Positions 1 through 9,381 of a DNA stretch of 64,000 nucleotides are shown here, one piece after another. Positions within the stretch are counted from its first letter, which is position 1. Each line of letters opens with the position of its first letter. The DNA lies in the NCBI GenBank assembly GCA_029974985.1, contig JARKQC010000270.1:47625-111624 (forward strand). The letters are read 5' to 3'. The notes under the pieces are model-generated. The model was given only the letters and a program-made list of their open reading frames with translations. It searched no databases and was not told where the DNA came from. The DNA is from Bacteroidota bacterium. Lineage in GTDB: Bacteria; Bacteroidota; Ignavibacteria; Kapaibacteriales; UBA2268. The translations under genes and the position numbers were made by a program.

Positions 1-351
1 AATCATTTGTAATCCTGATAGTGTGATACGCTCTATCATTGTATCTACTTGATTTGTAGTGATTAAACCCAAAGACATATATTGCATAAGTTCGTTAAGA
101 GCGTCGTTTGTAAATAAATCTTTTTCAATATTATGAAAAATTCTAAATCCTTTTGATGAACCTTGTTTATTAATAAAATTATCAATTAAATTAATATCTG
201 TTTTTTCATAAATCCAGCTGAAAGCAGTAGAAATTTCACTTTTTGTATATCCAAGTTTCTCTAATTCTAAAATATTATCATTAGAAAAATCTTTCAGATT
301 ATTTTTATTGCTGATAAGATAAAGTATTATTTCCATAATTCGTTCAATCAT
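1..351 (-). CDS. DUF494/Smg family protein (partial, C-terminus beyond window)
   Basis: Reading the minus strand from the ATG at 351-349 gives 117 open codons to the window edge, beginning MIERIMEIILYLISN and containing an LEKLGYTKSEISTAFSWIYE segment followed by a GFRIF stretch. This matches the order of blocks in E. coli Smg/DUF494 proteins: an N-terminal helix, a 'G(Y/F)...I..A..WL' helix, a 'R(I/F)(Y/F)' strand and a later 'MIERI/MVIERV' helix. The ATG overlaps the ybeY stop codon by one base (TAATG), so the two are probably translationally coupled. The molecular role of the family is poorly defined. The C-terminus lies outside the window. Confidence 0.75.
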   Translation of the reverse strand, partial: MIERIMEIILYLISNKNNLKDFSNDNILELEKLGYTKSEISTAFSWIYEKTDINLIDNFINKQGSSKGFRIFHNIEKDLFTNDALNELMQYMSLGLITTNQVDTMIERITLSGLQMI

Positions 352-773
352 TATGAATTATCCTTTAATAATTCTAAATATTTATCTTCTAATTGGGACA
401 TAATGATTTTATTATTCTTATCATTATCAGTATAACCAGCTAAATGTAAACATCCGTGAATTGCAAGTCTAAGTAATTCATCTCGGAAACTAACTTTATA
501 TTCAGCACTTTGAGTTTTTGCAGTATCTGCACTAATATAAATTTCACCCTCGAGAGGCTCTTCTTCAATTTCGAAAGTTATAACATCGGTAGGATAATTA
601 TGGTTTAGATAAGTTTTATTCAATTTATGAATAAATTTATCTGTACAAATAACAACCCCGATACTACAATCTTTTTTTATTTCATTTTCAGCAGTAATTT
701 CTATTGCGCGAGTTATTAATTTACTCGGCAAGTATTTATATCCGCTTTCATTATCATAATTAACAGTAATCAT
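351..773 (-). CDS. ybeY: Endoribonuclease YbeY (rRNA maturation factor)
   Basis: A 140-residue protein, the normal size for YbeY, a metal-dependent endoribonuclease acting in 16S rRNA 3' maturation and ribosome quality control. The signature block is HGCLHLAGYTD at residues 106-116, giving two of the zinc ligands, H106 and H110. The third ligand position, His in the usual HGxLHLxGYDH, is Asp116 here. From family knowledge, Bacteroidota YbeY proteins commonly carry such a variant, so I regard it as active rather than decayed. It lies between an unknown gene 39 bp upstream and the DUF494 gene, whose start overlaps its stop codon. Confidence 0.88.
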   Translation of the reverse strand: MITVNYDNESGYKYLPSKLITRAIEITAENEIKKDCSIGVVICTDKFIHKLNKTYLNHNYPTDVITFEIEEEPLEGEIYISADTAKTQSAEYKVSFRDELLRLAIHGCLHLAGYTDNDKNNKIIMSQLEDKYLELLKDNS

Positions 774-812
774 AAATTATATGACGGTAATTTTACATTA
801 ATAGTATAATAC

Positions 813-1241
813 TTATAAGATGGAATTTTCTGTAATAGATAGTTGCATTGCTGACAATAGCACTGCTGGATGCAACTCCGAAAAGTCCGATTTAATCAAA
901 TCAATACGTATATTTGAGTATAGCGAACAACTACACTCACTTCCAATAATTAAACACGATAAATAAGTTTTATCATTACGAATAAAAATCACCTCGTCTG
1001 GCTCGAAAAAGATAACTGAGCTAATTCCGTGTAATTCATAATAACCGTATCGAGTTTGAACTGATACCATCGAGCCAGTTTCTCCACCTAAATCAATATC
1101 AGAATATATACTAAATACCATTTGTTTGGCTGGCTCTTTGCTTTTTAAAGACCAAGTCCAAGTATTTTCAAATTCAGTAGCTTGCGTATTAAGAATTTGA
1201 TTGATTTTTTGAATAACACTATCTTCGATTGAATAACTCAT
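813..1241 (-). CDS. Hypothetical protein, 142 aa
   Basis: I do not recognise this protein. It has no signal peptide or membrane segment. Its composition suggests a mixed alpha/beta cytosolic domain: an N-terminal helix (SIEDSVIQKINQIL), a central run of beta-like segments (MVFSIYSD, MVSVQTRYGYYELHG, VIFFEPDEVIFIR), and a cysteine-containing strand near residue 100. It is on the same strand as ybeY with a 39-bp gap, so co-transcription is likely. Function cannot be assigned from sequence. Confidence 0.6.
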   Translation of the reverse strand: MSYSIEDSVIQKINQILNTQATEFENTWTWSLKSKEPAKQMVFSIYSDIDLGGETGSMVSVQTRYGYYELHGISSVIFFEPDEVIFIRNDKTYLSCLIIGSECSCSLYSNIRIDLIKSDFSELHPAVLLSAMQLSITENSIL

Positions 1242-1422
1242 ATTTTAATAAAAATTTAAATAAAAATTACAAAATTTCTTAAATATTTGAATTACAAAAT
1301 TCAAATATAATAATTATTAATTGACTAAAAAATAAATGAATAATTTTATTTTATAATCAAAAAATAATATTTAATTATCGTTTTAAATGTGTTGTATTAT
1401 GAATTCTGATTTATTACTTTTT

Positions 1423-1848
1423 CTAATTATTATTAATAATAAATTTATATGAAAAATTAATTTTATTACCAGTGATTTTTAAAAAATATACACCATTGGA
1501 TACTTTTACAAAATCATTGTTTTTCATTTCCCAAGTGAATTGATTATTAATTAAATTAATATTTGAAAAATCATAAATTAAATTTGCTAAATTATCATAG
1601 ATTTTAGCACTAACATTAGTTTCATTCAAACCAATAATTTCAAAAGTAATATTTTCAGATGATGGATTTGGATAAGAAATTATCTTCAGACTTTTGTTAA
1701 TTGTATTATTACTAATTTTCGTAGTTGAATCCTTTTCGTGCCAAATTTTATTCGACCTATTAATAGTAAAACACTTTGTTTTTGAATCTTGTGAATAAGA
1801 AACAAAAAAAAATGAAAATATGAATATCAAAACTAAATAATTTTTCAT
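1423..1848 (-). CDS. Small secreted protein with T9SS C-terminal sorting domain
   Basis: I chose the ATG at 1848 because translation then begins with a textbook signal peptide (MKNYLVLIFIFSFFFVSYSQ). An in-frame start 30 bp upstream would add a hydrophobic tail ahead of it. After about 30 residues of linker, the rest is a type A T9SS sorting domain: SYPNPSSENITFEI, then NGVYFLKI and a final FSYKFIINN strand. The mature protein is therefore almost entirely sorting domain, with no recognisable cargo module. It may be a remnant of a longer cargo gene or a small surface peptide. It stands alone in an AT-rich stretch, divergent from the lat promoter. Confidence 0.65.
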   Translation of the reverse strand: MKNYLVLIFIFSFFFVSYSQDSKTKCFTINRSNKIWHEKDSTTKISNNTINKSLKIISYPNPSSENITFEIIGLNETNVSAKIYDNLANLIYDFSNINLINNQFTWEMKNNDFVKVSNGVYFLKITGNKINFSYKFIINNN

Positions 1849-1886
1849 AATAAAAAAATGAATTATGATAAATACCAAGTCTATAA

Positions 1887-1917
1887 TTGTTTATTATAGA
1901 ATTTTATTGTATTTTTG
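1887..1917 (+). promoter_or_regulatory. Bacteroidota-type promoter upstream of lat
   Basis: TTG at 1887-1889, a 20-bp gap, then TATTTTTG at 1910-1917 (consensus TAnnTTTG). Transcription would start near 1922, leaving a leader of about 210 nt before the lat ATG. The leader contains a perfect 13-bp AT-only inverted repeat (2048-2060 and 2069-2081) and a strong ribosome binding site AGGAGAG just before the start codon. Confidence 0.55.
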
Positions 1918-2133
1918 TAAATGAGAAAAATTACTTTAACGGCAAATGTTATGATGAACTATCGCGGAACCATACGCGGTGGTAGTTTTATTTCTTGTCT
2001 AAATCATAAACAATACATAGTTTCAGTAATTAATTTTACTTCTTGGATATAATAAATATATTAAAAACTATATTTATTATAATTCTTATACCATATCTAT
2101 TTTAAAAAATTAATCTTAAAAGGAGAGAAAATT

Positions 2134-3486
2134 ATGTCCAATTTTGAAAACAATAGTTACAAACCCAAATATTATGTTTCGCCTGCAGATGTAGTTTCTG
2201 AATTATCGAAATATATGCTTGCTGACGGTTATGATTTCGTACTTGATTTATTAAATAGTAAATCAAGTCATTTTTCAGAAGCTCGCACTGGCAATGATTA
2301 TCTTGATTTCTTTACTTGTTTTGCTTCAATGCCAATAGGTATGAATCATCCAAAAATGAATAATAATGATTTCATAAATTATATAGGTAGAATTGCTTTA
2401 AATAAACCATCAAATTCAGATATTTATTCATCTGAAATGGCTACTTTTGTTAAAACATTTTTTGAAGTAGCAGTTCCGAAAGATTTCAAATATTCATTTT
2501 TTGTTGACGGTGGTGCATTAGCAGTTGAAAATGCTTTAAAAACTGCTTTTGATTGGAAAGTAAGAAAAAATTTCCAAAAAGGATATACTTATGAAAGAGG
2601 GCATAAAGCACTACATTTTCTTGAATCTTTTCACGGACGTAGTGGTTATACAATGTCTCTTACAAATACTGACCCACAAAAAGTAAAATATTTTCCAAAA
2701 TTTGATTGGCCCCGCGTTTTAAATCCAAAAATGAGATTTCCAATGACTGATGAGGTGATGGAAGAAGTGATTAAAAATGAAAATTTATCAATTAATCAAA
2801 TGAAACAAGCATTTATTGATAATAGAGATGATATTGCCGCTATAATATTAGAGCCAATCCAAGGAGAAGGTGGCGATAATCATTTCCGACCAGAATTTTT
2901 AAAACAATTAAGAAATCTTGCCGACGAAAATGATGCTTTATTAATTTTTGACGAAGTTCAAACTGGGCTTGGTCTGACTGGAACAATGTGGGCACACGAA
3001 CAACTTGGTGTAACTCCCGATATTATGAGTTTTGGCAAAAAAATGCAAGTTTGCGGAATTTTATCAACTGATAGAGTAGATACTGTCGAAGCAAATGTAT
3101 TCCACGAGTCAAGTAGAATTAACTCAACTTGGGGTGGAAATATTGTTGATATGGTTAGATCAACTAAATATTTAGAAATAATTGAGGAAGAAAATTTACT
3201 CGATAATGCAAAACAAATGGGTAAATATTTAATGCAAGAACTACATAAAATTTCCGAAAATAACCCTAATAAAATTGATAATATTCGAGGTAGAGGATTA
3301 TTTATCGCCGTTGATATTGTTGCGCAAAATAAACGCTCAGAATTGATTAATGAATGCTGGAAAAATAAATTATTCATACTTAGCTGCGGAACAAAATCTC
3401 TTAGATTTAGACCTGCATTAAATGTTACAAAAGAAGATATTGACGCTGGATTAGAAATTTTTGAAAATAGTTTGAAAGTTTGCTAA
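2134..3486 (+). CDS. lat: L-lysine 6-transaminase
   Basis: A 450-residue class III PLP-dependent aminotransferase. It transfers the epsilon amino group of lysine to 2-oxoglutarate, giving 2-aminoadipate 6-semialdehyde and glutamate. Visible features are the N-terminal block with DYLDFFTCFASMPIGMNHP, the FHGRSGYTMSLTNT segment, the IFDEVQTGLG motif with the cofactor-contacting Asp, and the SFGKKMQVCG motif with the Schiff-base lysine at K302. The last motif and the overall length separate it from ornithine or GABA aminotransferases. It is a single-gene unit with its own promoter and a strong terminator at 3515-3552. No lysine-degradation partner gene is adjacent, so its pathway role (catabolism or stress metabolism) is inferred only. 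Confidence 0.9.
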   Translation: MSNFENNSYKPKYYVSPADVVSELSKYMLADGYDFVLDLLNSKSSHFSEARTGNDYLDFFTCFASMPIGMNHPKMNNNDFINYIGRIALNKPSNSDIYSSEMATFVKTFFEVAVPKDFKYSFFVDGGALAVENALKTAFDWKVRKNFQKGYTYERGHKALHFLESFHGRSGYTMSLTNTDPQKVKYFPKFDWPRVLNPKMRFPMTDEVMEEVIKNENLSINQMKQAFIDNRDDIAAIILEPIQGEGGDNHFRPEFLKQLRNLADENDALLIFDEVQTGLGLTGTMWAHEQLGVTPDIMSFGKKMQVCGILSTDRVDTVEANVFHESSRINSTWGGNIVDMVRSTKYLEIIEEENLLDNAKQMGKYLMQELHKISENNPNKIDNIRGRGLFIAVDIVAQNKRSELINECWKNKLFILSCGTKSLRFRPALNVTKEDIDAGLEIFENSLKVC

Positions 3487-3514
3487 AAAAATTAAATAAA
3501 AAAAATATCATATT

Positions 3515-3552
3515 ATACCCAACTGAATAACAAAAGTTGGGTATTTTATTTT
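3515..3552 (+). terminator. Rho-independent terminator after lat
   Basis: Perfect 10-bp stem, ATACCCAACT (3515-3524) with AGTTGGGTAT (3535-3544), a 10-nt loop, then a T-rich tail (TTTATTTT). Confidence 0.8.
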
Positions 3553-3636
3553 GATAAAATTGAAAATATTTTTGTATCATTTTCAATTTGTGAACGTCTT
3601 TATATTAATTTTAATTATTAATTTTAGGAAAATTGA

Positions 3637-4425
3637 TTGAAAAAGTATTTTATAATATTAGGAATAATATTTTTATTTTTAGTAAATGTAAACGGATTAA
3701 AAGCACAGACAAAAGTTATATATCCGGGTGAAGTTATAGAATATAATGTATCTTTTCTCGGTGTAAATCTTGGTAGAATAATAATTACAACGGAGAAAAT
3801 TATAGATTTTAAAGGGAAAAAAGTCTTAAAAGCAAAAGCTGAAATGAAATCAAATCCGGGTATTCCGTTTGTAAGTTTGCATGCATTTTTTGATAGTTGG
3901 ATGGATACAAGATTAACTAATTCGTATGAATTTGTTGGCTCTACAAAAGGTGATGAGAATATTTGGGAAAAAGAAACATTCTATATGGAATATGATAAAA
4001 ATTTAATAACTTACGAAAAAAGTGTCGAAAATAAAGTTGTTGAAACAAAAAAAATGCCTTTCGATAAAAAAGTTCTCGATGGCTGCGCACTATTTTTCTT
4101 TGCTCGACAATTTACAGATATTAAAAAAACTTTAAAAGTTCCTACTGTTATTGCGTCTGGGATTTCTTATACAAATTTAAACTTTCACGGTACAAAAAGC
4201 GAAACTAAAATTTCGGCAGTAAACTATCCTATAAAAACTGTATATTTTGATGGTAAAGCTGAATGGGAGGCCGTTTACGGATTAAAGGGCTATTTCAAAG
4301 GCTGGTTTTCTGACGACGAAGCAAGAGTTCCTATAAAAGCACAAATGAACGTTTATGTCGGAAACGTTAATATAGAATTAGTAAAATGGTCTCGTGGAGA
4401 TTGGCAACCACCAAAAGCAAATTGA
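3637..4425 (+). CDS. DUF3108 domain protein, exported
   Basis: A 262-residue protein starting at a TTG codon preceded by TAGGA; no upstream ATG is available in frame. Residues 1-24 form a signal peptide ending ...LKAQ. The mature part fits the DUF3108 family of periplasmic beta-rich proteins: GEVIEYNVSFLGVNLGRI, the LHAFFDSWMDTR block, the DGCALFFFARQF segment and a C-terminal FKGWFSDDEARVPIKAQM block. The family role is not established; members are found in the periplasm of diderm bacteria. The crcB gene begins 4 bp after its stop, so both are probably on one transcript. Confidence 0.75.
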   Translation: MKKYFIILGIIFLFLVNVNGLKAQTKVIYPGEVIEYNVSFLGVNLGRIIITTEKIIDFKGKKVLKAKAEMKSNPGIPFVSLHAFFDSWMDTRLTNSYEFVGSTKGDENIWEKETFYMEYDKNLITYEKSVENKVVETKKMPFDKKVLDGCALFFFARQFTDIKKTLKVPTVIASGISYTNLNFHGTKSETKISAVNYPIKTVYFDGKAEWEAVYGLKGYFKGWFSDDEARVPIKAQMNVYVGNVNIELVKWSRGDWQPPKAN

Positions 4426-4429
4426 TTAA

Positions 4430-4822
4430 TTGAAAAATGAGCTAATAAATATAATTATTATCGGTATGGGAGGTTTTTTAGGTACTGCATTCCGATATAT
4501 TGTTGGTAGAATATTTATATTTTATAATTTTATAAATTTTCCTTTTTCTACGCTAAGTGTCAATATTATTGGAAGTTTCATATTGGGATTTTTGATACGG
4601 ATTATCTTAAATTCTAATATGATTGGTACAAAATTAGCACTTTTTCTTACCATTGGCTTTTGTGGTGGTTTTACAACATTTTCAACTTTTAGCTATGATA
4701 ATTTTTTACTTTTTAAAAATGGTTTAATCTATCAAGCAATACTTAATATTATTTTTAGTATAATTTTGGGCATTTTTGCTATAATTTTAGGGTATTATTT
4801 AGCAAGATTTGTCATAAAATAA
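4430..4822 (+). CDS. crcB: Fluoride exporter CrcB/Fluc
   Basis: A 130-residue protein with four hydrophobic segments, the size of a single-domain Fluc channel that exports fluoride as an antiparallel dimer. Signature motifs are GGFLGTAFRYIVGR in the first helix, NIIGSFILGF, and GFCGGFTTFSTFSYD, which holds the conserved phenylalanines and the TM3 break. Translation appears to start at TTG 4430, because the nearby ATG at 4438 is out of frame. It follows the DUF3108 gene by 4 bp. I saw no fluoride riboswitch upstream; control, if any, must come from the upstream gene's promoter. Confidence 0.88.
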   Translation: MKNELINIIIIGMGGFLGTAFRYIVGRIFIFYNFINFPFSTLSVNIIGSFILGFLIRIILNSNMIGTKLALFLTIGFCGGFTTFSTFSYDNFLLFKNGLIYQAILNIIFSIILGIFAIILGYYLARFVIK

Positions 4823-4950
4823 GCTATTTTTCTGCATTTTCACATCATTTGATTTACACTTTATTAATTTCCTATTTTTTTCTTATTTTTGTATAAAAGC
4901 ATTATGAACTTTATCTTTTAAAAAGTTTACAAAGAAAATTTTATACAAAA

Positions 4951-5487
4951 ATGTACTTTAAATCAACAAAAAATATAATTTCAATTTTTTTATTATTGTC
5001 AATTTTGTTTGATATTAGTGGTCATTTAATTGTATTTAGAAAATTACAAAAAGATATTCATCGAAAAATTAAACGAATGATATTTTCGCAAATACCTCAA
5101 TCCGAACTCGAAATTTTCTCTTTTAAAAAGGGTGATTCTATTGATGGAATCAAATGGATACATTCAAAAGAATTTAGCTTAAATGGTAAAATGTATGATA
5201 TTGTTAAAAGAGATACTATTGATGGTATAGTTTATTTTCATTGCGTTTGGGACAAAGACGAAGAGCTTTTAATAAAAAAATATTCCAATTTAGTAGCTGG
5301 AAAAATCAATGATTTCAATTCTGATTTTACAAAAATCCCAATTTTTAATATTGAATGCTATATAAATTATTTAGTGAAAAATACTATTAATTATGAAACT
5401 TTATTTAAAAATTATTTTACTTATAAATTAAAAATTTTATTAGGGGTTAATAAAAATGATTACCCGCCTCCCAAATTAATTTTTTAA
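4951..5487 (+). CDS. Membrane-anchored hypothetical protein upstream of TonB receptor
   Basis: A 178-residue protein with one N-terminal hydrophobic segment (IISIFLLLSILFDISGHLIVF) that acts as an anchor or uncleaved signal. A basic helix (KLQKDIHRKIKRMIF) follows, then a domain with the pattern IKWIHSKEFSLNGKMYDIVK, then ...VYFHCVWDKDEE. I recall similar short proteins in Bacteroidota, with a 'W...EF.Y.G.MYD(V/I)V' core, encoded just ahead of TonB-dependent receptors. Their role is unknown. The downstream receptor is 161 bp away on the same strand. The region upstream carries a TAnnTTTG element at 4884-4891 but no correctly spaced TTG. Confidence 0.55.
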   Translation: MYFKSTKNIISIFLLLSILFDISGHLIVFRKLQKDIHRKIKRMIFSQIPQSELEIFSFKKGDSIDGIKWIHSKEFSLNGKMYDIVKRDTIDGIVYFHCVWDKDEELLIKKYSNLVAGKINDFNSDFTKIPIFNIECYINYLVKNTINYETLFKNYFTYKLKILLGVNKNDYPPPKLIF

Positions 5488-5648
5488 ATATAATCTTAAT
5501 ATAATTGTTATTGATAAGTAATTATCATAAAAGAGTTTATTAATATTAATTTAGAAAAAATATAATTCTAAATTTTTATAATTATATTCTATTGTGATTT
5601 TTGCATCGTTATTTAGTATGTTTATTTTTAATATGGAATTAAATTAAA

Positions 5649-7685
5649 ATGAAATTAAAATATATAATTTGTTTCTTTCTATTTACTACTTTACTTTATT
5701 CCGAAACAACAGTAGATAAAGATAGAGACTCAATCAGAACTTATAAATTAGGTGAAGTAAACGTAAGCGGTTATCAAGATAGAAGTAAGATTGAACTATC
5801 AAGATATGATGTTAATTATTTTCAGATTCAAAATTCTGATATAATTTCAATGAATCAATTGGAAATGCTCATACCATCAGGAAAAATAAGAATAAACTCT
5901 CGTGGTGAATCAATGCCATTTTTGCGTGGTGCAGGTGAGCGTCAGCTTGGTTTGTTTTTCGATGGTGTTCAAATGAATATTCCTTGGGATTTAAAATTTG
6001 ATTTAACACTTATTCCTACTGATATCATAGGGAAGCTCAATGTAAATAAAAATGCAGGTTCGATATTATATGGTCCAAACGTTTTAGGAGGAGCGATAAA
6101 TATATCTACTTTAGAGCGACAAAACGAGGGCTTTGGTGCAAATGTAAAACTCCAAACAAATGATATTGGTGCGTATAATGCCGCAATATCAACAGATGGA
6201 AAAATTGGTGGTTTTAATTATATTGCAAATATATCTTATTATAAATCAAAAGGATATAAATTATCTGCAAATGTACCCAAGGATAGAGATTCAGTATTAT
6301 ACCAAGATTTTGATTCTGACTATATAATCAACTCTGATATAGAAAGATTAACGGGATATATTAGAGGTGAATATAGATTTTCAGAATTAACGGCAGTTGG
6401 TGTTTCTGCACTTAATATTAGTGGTGAAAAAGGTGTTAGACCTCAAACAAATAAAGATGGCAAAGCAAGATTTTGGCGTTATCCCGAATTTAATAGGACC
6501 TTAATCACTACAAATTTTGTTCATAATTTTTCAAATACATCTGAAACTGGTTTAAGAGCAACGCTTTGGTATGATAAATTCAATCAAGGAATAGATAATT
6601 ACACTGATTCATCATATTCAACTATAAAAGTCTCAAAAGACGGAGTTAAAGAAAGATATAAATTCGAGGATATTACTTATGGCGCGAGACTTGCTTTTCA
6701 ATATGAATTAATGAAAGGGCAAATCTTAACTGCTATATATAATGGATTTACATCTGCTCATAATGATAATGAAATCAAACTTGTTAAGTATTTTGATTAC
6801 TCCCAAAACACGATGAATGCAGGTATTGATTATAATGGTACATTTGAAAATTTGAACGTTAATGCAGGAATTGGTTATGATATGAATGAAACTCCTAAAA
6901 CGGGCGAATTTAAAGATGCAGAAGGTACAAAATCAACCGATTATGCCGCATTTTTGAATTTGAATTATACACTTAATGATAATTTCGGACTTTTCGGCAA
7001 TATTAGTAGAAGAACACGTTTTGCCGCATTACGAGAATTATATTCAGCGGCAATTAATAAACAAGTTATCAATCCCGATTTAAAACCTGAAAGTGGTATT
7101 TTAAGCGAAATAGGTGCATATTTAAATTATGATTCTTATCATTTGAGAGTATCATTTTTCAATAATCATTATGAAGATATGATTACCAATATTCAACTTA
7201 CAAAAGAACAAGATAGCTTAAAAAGAAAAATGCGTACAAATGTTGGTACTGCAAATATCTATGGCTTTGATGTTTCTTTCAAATTGTTCCCACTACCAAA
7301 ATTATATATGTTTGGAAATTTAACATATATGATGATGAACGGAGTTCAAGAAGGTATTGATGTAAAGCATTTTGATAATAAACCAGAATTTGTTGGTGGA
7401 TTGACTGTCGTTTATCAATTCCCTTATAATATTGAGTTAGCTGCCGAAGCAGACCTTGCAGGTCGTCAATGGGAAACAGTTGATTTGAAAAAACAAATCT
7501 ATAACGAAGTTGGGGCTACGACAGTATTTAATATACGTGCTTCTATTCAATTCAATGATTTCGATTTTGGTATTCTTGAAGTGTTTGCAAGAGCAAATAA
7601 TATATTTGATATTTATCGTTTATCTGAAATTGGTATTCCCGAAGATGGAAGAACAATTTGGTTTGGTGCAAGCGTAAGATTATAA
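5649..7685 (+). CDS. TonB-dependent outer-membrane receptor
   Basis: A 678-residue protein with a signal peptide (residues 1-19). An N-terminal plug domain contains LGEVNVSGYQDRS, FLRGAGERQLGLFFDGVQMN and the NKNAGSILYGPNVLGGAINI block. A long beta-barrel follows, with alternating aromatic strands and a terminal strand TIWFGASVRL. This is the architecture of receptors that import metal chelates, cobalamin or small organics using TonB energy. There is no carboxypeptidase-like N-terminal extension and no SusD partner, which argues against polysaccharide uptake. The substrate is not visible in the sequence. Two HmuY-like genes at 27263 and 28639 would fit heme uptake, but they are 20 kb away. 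Confidence 0.88.
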   Translation: MKLKYIICFFLFTTLLYSETTVDKDRDSIRTYKLGEVNVSGYQDRSKIELSRYDVNYFQIQNSDIISMNQLEMLIPSGKIRINSRGESMPFLRGAGERQLGLFFDGVQMNIPWDLKFDLTLIPTDIIGKLNVNKNAGSILYGPNVLGGAINISTLERQNEGFGANVKLQTNDIGAYNAAISTDGKIGGFNYIANISYYKSKGYKLSANVPKDRDSVLYQDFDSDYIINSDIERLTGYIRGEYRFSELTAVGVSALNISGEKGVRPQTNKDGKARFWRYPEFNRTLITTNFVHNFSNTSETGLRATLWYDKFNQGIDNYTDSSYSTIKVSKDGVKERYKFEDITYGARLAFQYELMKGQILTAIYNGFTSAHNDNEIKLVKYFDYSQNTMNAGIDYNGTFENLNVNAGIGYDMNETPKTGEFKDAEGTKSTDYAAFLNLNYTLNDNFGLFGNISRRTRFAALRELYSAAINKQVINPDLKPESGILSEIGAYLNYDSYHLRVSFFNNHYEDMITNIQLTKEQDSLKRKMRTNVGTANIYGFDVSFKLFPLPKLYMFGNLTYMMMNGVQEGIDVKHFDNKPEFVGGLTVVYQFPYNIELAAEADLAGRQWETVDLKKQIYNEVGATTVFNIRASIQFNDFDFGILEVFARANNIFDIYRLSEIGIPEDGRTIWFGASVRL

Positions 7686-7707
7686 AAACCATTGAATTAT
7701 TATTAAA

Positions 7708-7745
7708 AAATGGGGCTATCTTATTTAATATTGATAGTCCCATTT
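7708..7745. terminator. Bidirectional terminator between TonB receptor and rho
   Basis: The stem AAATGGGGCTATC (7708-7720) pairs with GATAGTCCCATTT (7732-7744) apart from one G-U. The flanks are A-rich on the left and T/A-rich on the right, so the hairpin can end both convergent transcripts. Confidence 0.65.
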
Positions 7746-7767
7746 AAATATTTTAAAATCAGAAAAA

Positions 7768-9156
7768 TTAATTATTAAGACCTAATAAAAATTCTCTATT
7801 AGTTTTTTTACCACGCATACGGTCTAATAAAAATTCCATAGCCTCGACAGATTGCATTTCTGATAATACTTTACGAATAATCCAAGTTCTTTGTAATTCA
7901 TCTTTATCCATAAGAAGTTCTTCGCGACGTGTACCCGAGCGATTAACATCAATAGCCGGGAATATACGTTTATCGGCAATTTTTCTATCAAGAACAAGCT
8001 CCATATTGCCCGTTCCCTTAAATTCCTCAAAAATTACCTCGTCCATTCGGCTACCCGTATCAATCAAAGCAGTAGCAATAATTGTTAGCGAGCCTCCTTC
8101 TTCGACATTACGAGCCGCCCCAAAAAATCGTTTTGGTTTATGAAGAGCATTAGCGTCCACACCACCCGACAATATTTTACCAGAATGAGGCACAACTGTA
8201 TTATGAGCGCGTGCAAGTCGAGTAATAGAATCAAGTAAAATAACGACATCTTGCTTAGCTTCAACTAATCTTTTAGCTTTTTCGAGTACCATATCAGCTA
8301 CTTGAACGTGTCTATCTGGTGGTTCGTCAAAAGTAGAAGAAACAACCTCGGCATTAACAGAACGCTCCATATCTGTAACTTCTTCGGGACGTTCATCAAT
8401 AAGTAAAACAATTAAAACAACTTCGGGATGATTGCTCGAAATACTATTTGCAATTTGTTGCAATAGTATTGTTTTGCCAGACTTCGGAGGCGATACGATT
8501 AACCCTCTTTGCCCTTTACCAATAGGGCAAAGCATATCAAAAATTCGTGTAGAATATTCACTTGGTAATTTTTCTAAATATAAACGTTCATTTGGGTATA
8601 AAGGAGTTAAATTATCAAATAAAGTCCTTTCTCTTATCCTATCGGGATCAGAAAAATTAACACTTTCAACTTTTAAAAGCGCATAAAATCTTTCACCTTC
8701 TTTTGGAGGTCTTACCATACCGCGAATTGTATCGCCAGTACGTAAGCTAAATCTTTTAATTTGAGATGGCGATACATAAATATCGTCTGATGAAGGTAGG
8801 TAGTTATAATCAGCAGAACGCAGGAATCCATAACCATCTTGTAATACTTCGAGAACGCCACTACCTGAAATCAATCCTTCAATAGCTTGTTCTTTATCTT
8901 TTACTACTACACTTGTCTGAGCTTCAACAATTTTGAGAATTAACTCTTGTTTACGCAAATCAGCAAAATCAGTAATACCAAGTGATTTTGCTATTGTAGT
9001 TAAATCCGCAATCTTTTTTTTCTGCATTTCTGCAATATCAATGATTTTTGCTGAAGGATTTTTGTTATTAGCAACCGAAGTTGAGTCATCAGATTTTGTG
9101 GAAATATTTGTCTTCCTTGGTTCGTACTTTTTTGTACGTGGTGCTTTGATTTGCAT
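7768..9156 (-). CDS. rho: Transcription termination factor Rho
   Basis: A 462-residue RNA-dependent helicase that ends transcription by translocating along nascent RNA. Order of parts: a lysine-rich, low-complexity N-terminal tail (residues 1-45), the Rho N-terminal helical domain (about 46-80), the RNA-binding cold-shock-like domain ([17 protein letters not shown], about 98-114), Walker A PPKSGKT at 223-229, Walker B VVILLD at 304-309, and the [12 protein letters not shown]-loop at 322-332. The N-terminal insert is longer than in E. coli Rho, as is typical in Bacteroidota. The 225 bp upstream of it are very AT-rich and hold nothing else I can identify. Confidence 0.97.
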   Translation of the reverse strand: MQIKAPRTKKYEPRKTNISTKSDDSTSVANNKNPSAKIIDIAEMQKKKIADLTTIAKSLGITDFADLRKQELILKIVEAQTSVVVKDKEQAIEGLISGSGVLEVLQDGYGFLRSADYNYLPSSDDIYVSPSQIKRFSLRTGDTIRGMVRPPKEGERFYALLKVESVNFSDPDRIRERTLFDNLTPLYPNERLYLEKLPSEYSTRIFDMLCPIGKGQRGLIVSPPKSGKTILLQQIANSISSNHPEVVLIVLLIDERPEEVTDMERSVNAEVVSSTFDEPPDRHVQVADMVLEKAKRLVEAKQDVVILLDSITRLARAHNTVVPHSGKILSGGVDANALHKPKRFFGAARNVEEGGSLTIIATALIDTGSRMDEVIFEEFKGTGNMELVLDRKIADKRIFPAIDVNRSGTRREELLMDKDELQRTWIIRKVLSEMQSVEAMEFLLDRMRGKKTNREFLLGLNN

Positions 9157-9381
9157 TTGTACCTGAAATTAATTTATAATAGATAATTTTTTTTTGCAAT
9201 ATATAATTTTATAATAATTTTTATTGGAAAAATTAAGCTTATAATTGATATGTTTTAAAAGAATTTGTAAAATCTAAATAGTATTAATACAAAACTATTT
9301 ATTTTTTTCAATATATCAAAGAAAAAATTACATATTTAATTAATTTATACATAAAAATTCCTTAAAAAAATAAAATTACAA

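Noticed and set aside
1918..2133. Lysine riboswitch in the lat leader
   Set aside because: The leader lacks the conserved L-box helices; only an AT-only hairpin and a possible small frame are present.
4823..4950. Full promoter upstream of the gene at 4951
   Set aside because: A TAnnTTTG element exists at 4884-4891, but the nearest upstream TTG is about 32 bp away, too far for the model seen elsewhere.
8432..9166. Plus-strand open frames opposite rho
   Set aside because: They are antisense shadows of the well-supported rho gene, with no ribosome binding site or family match.
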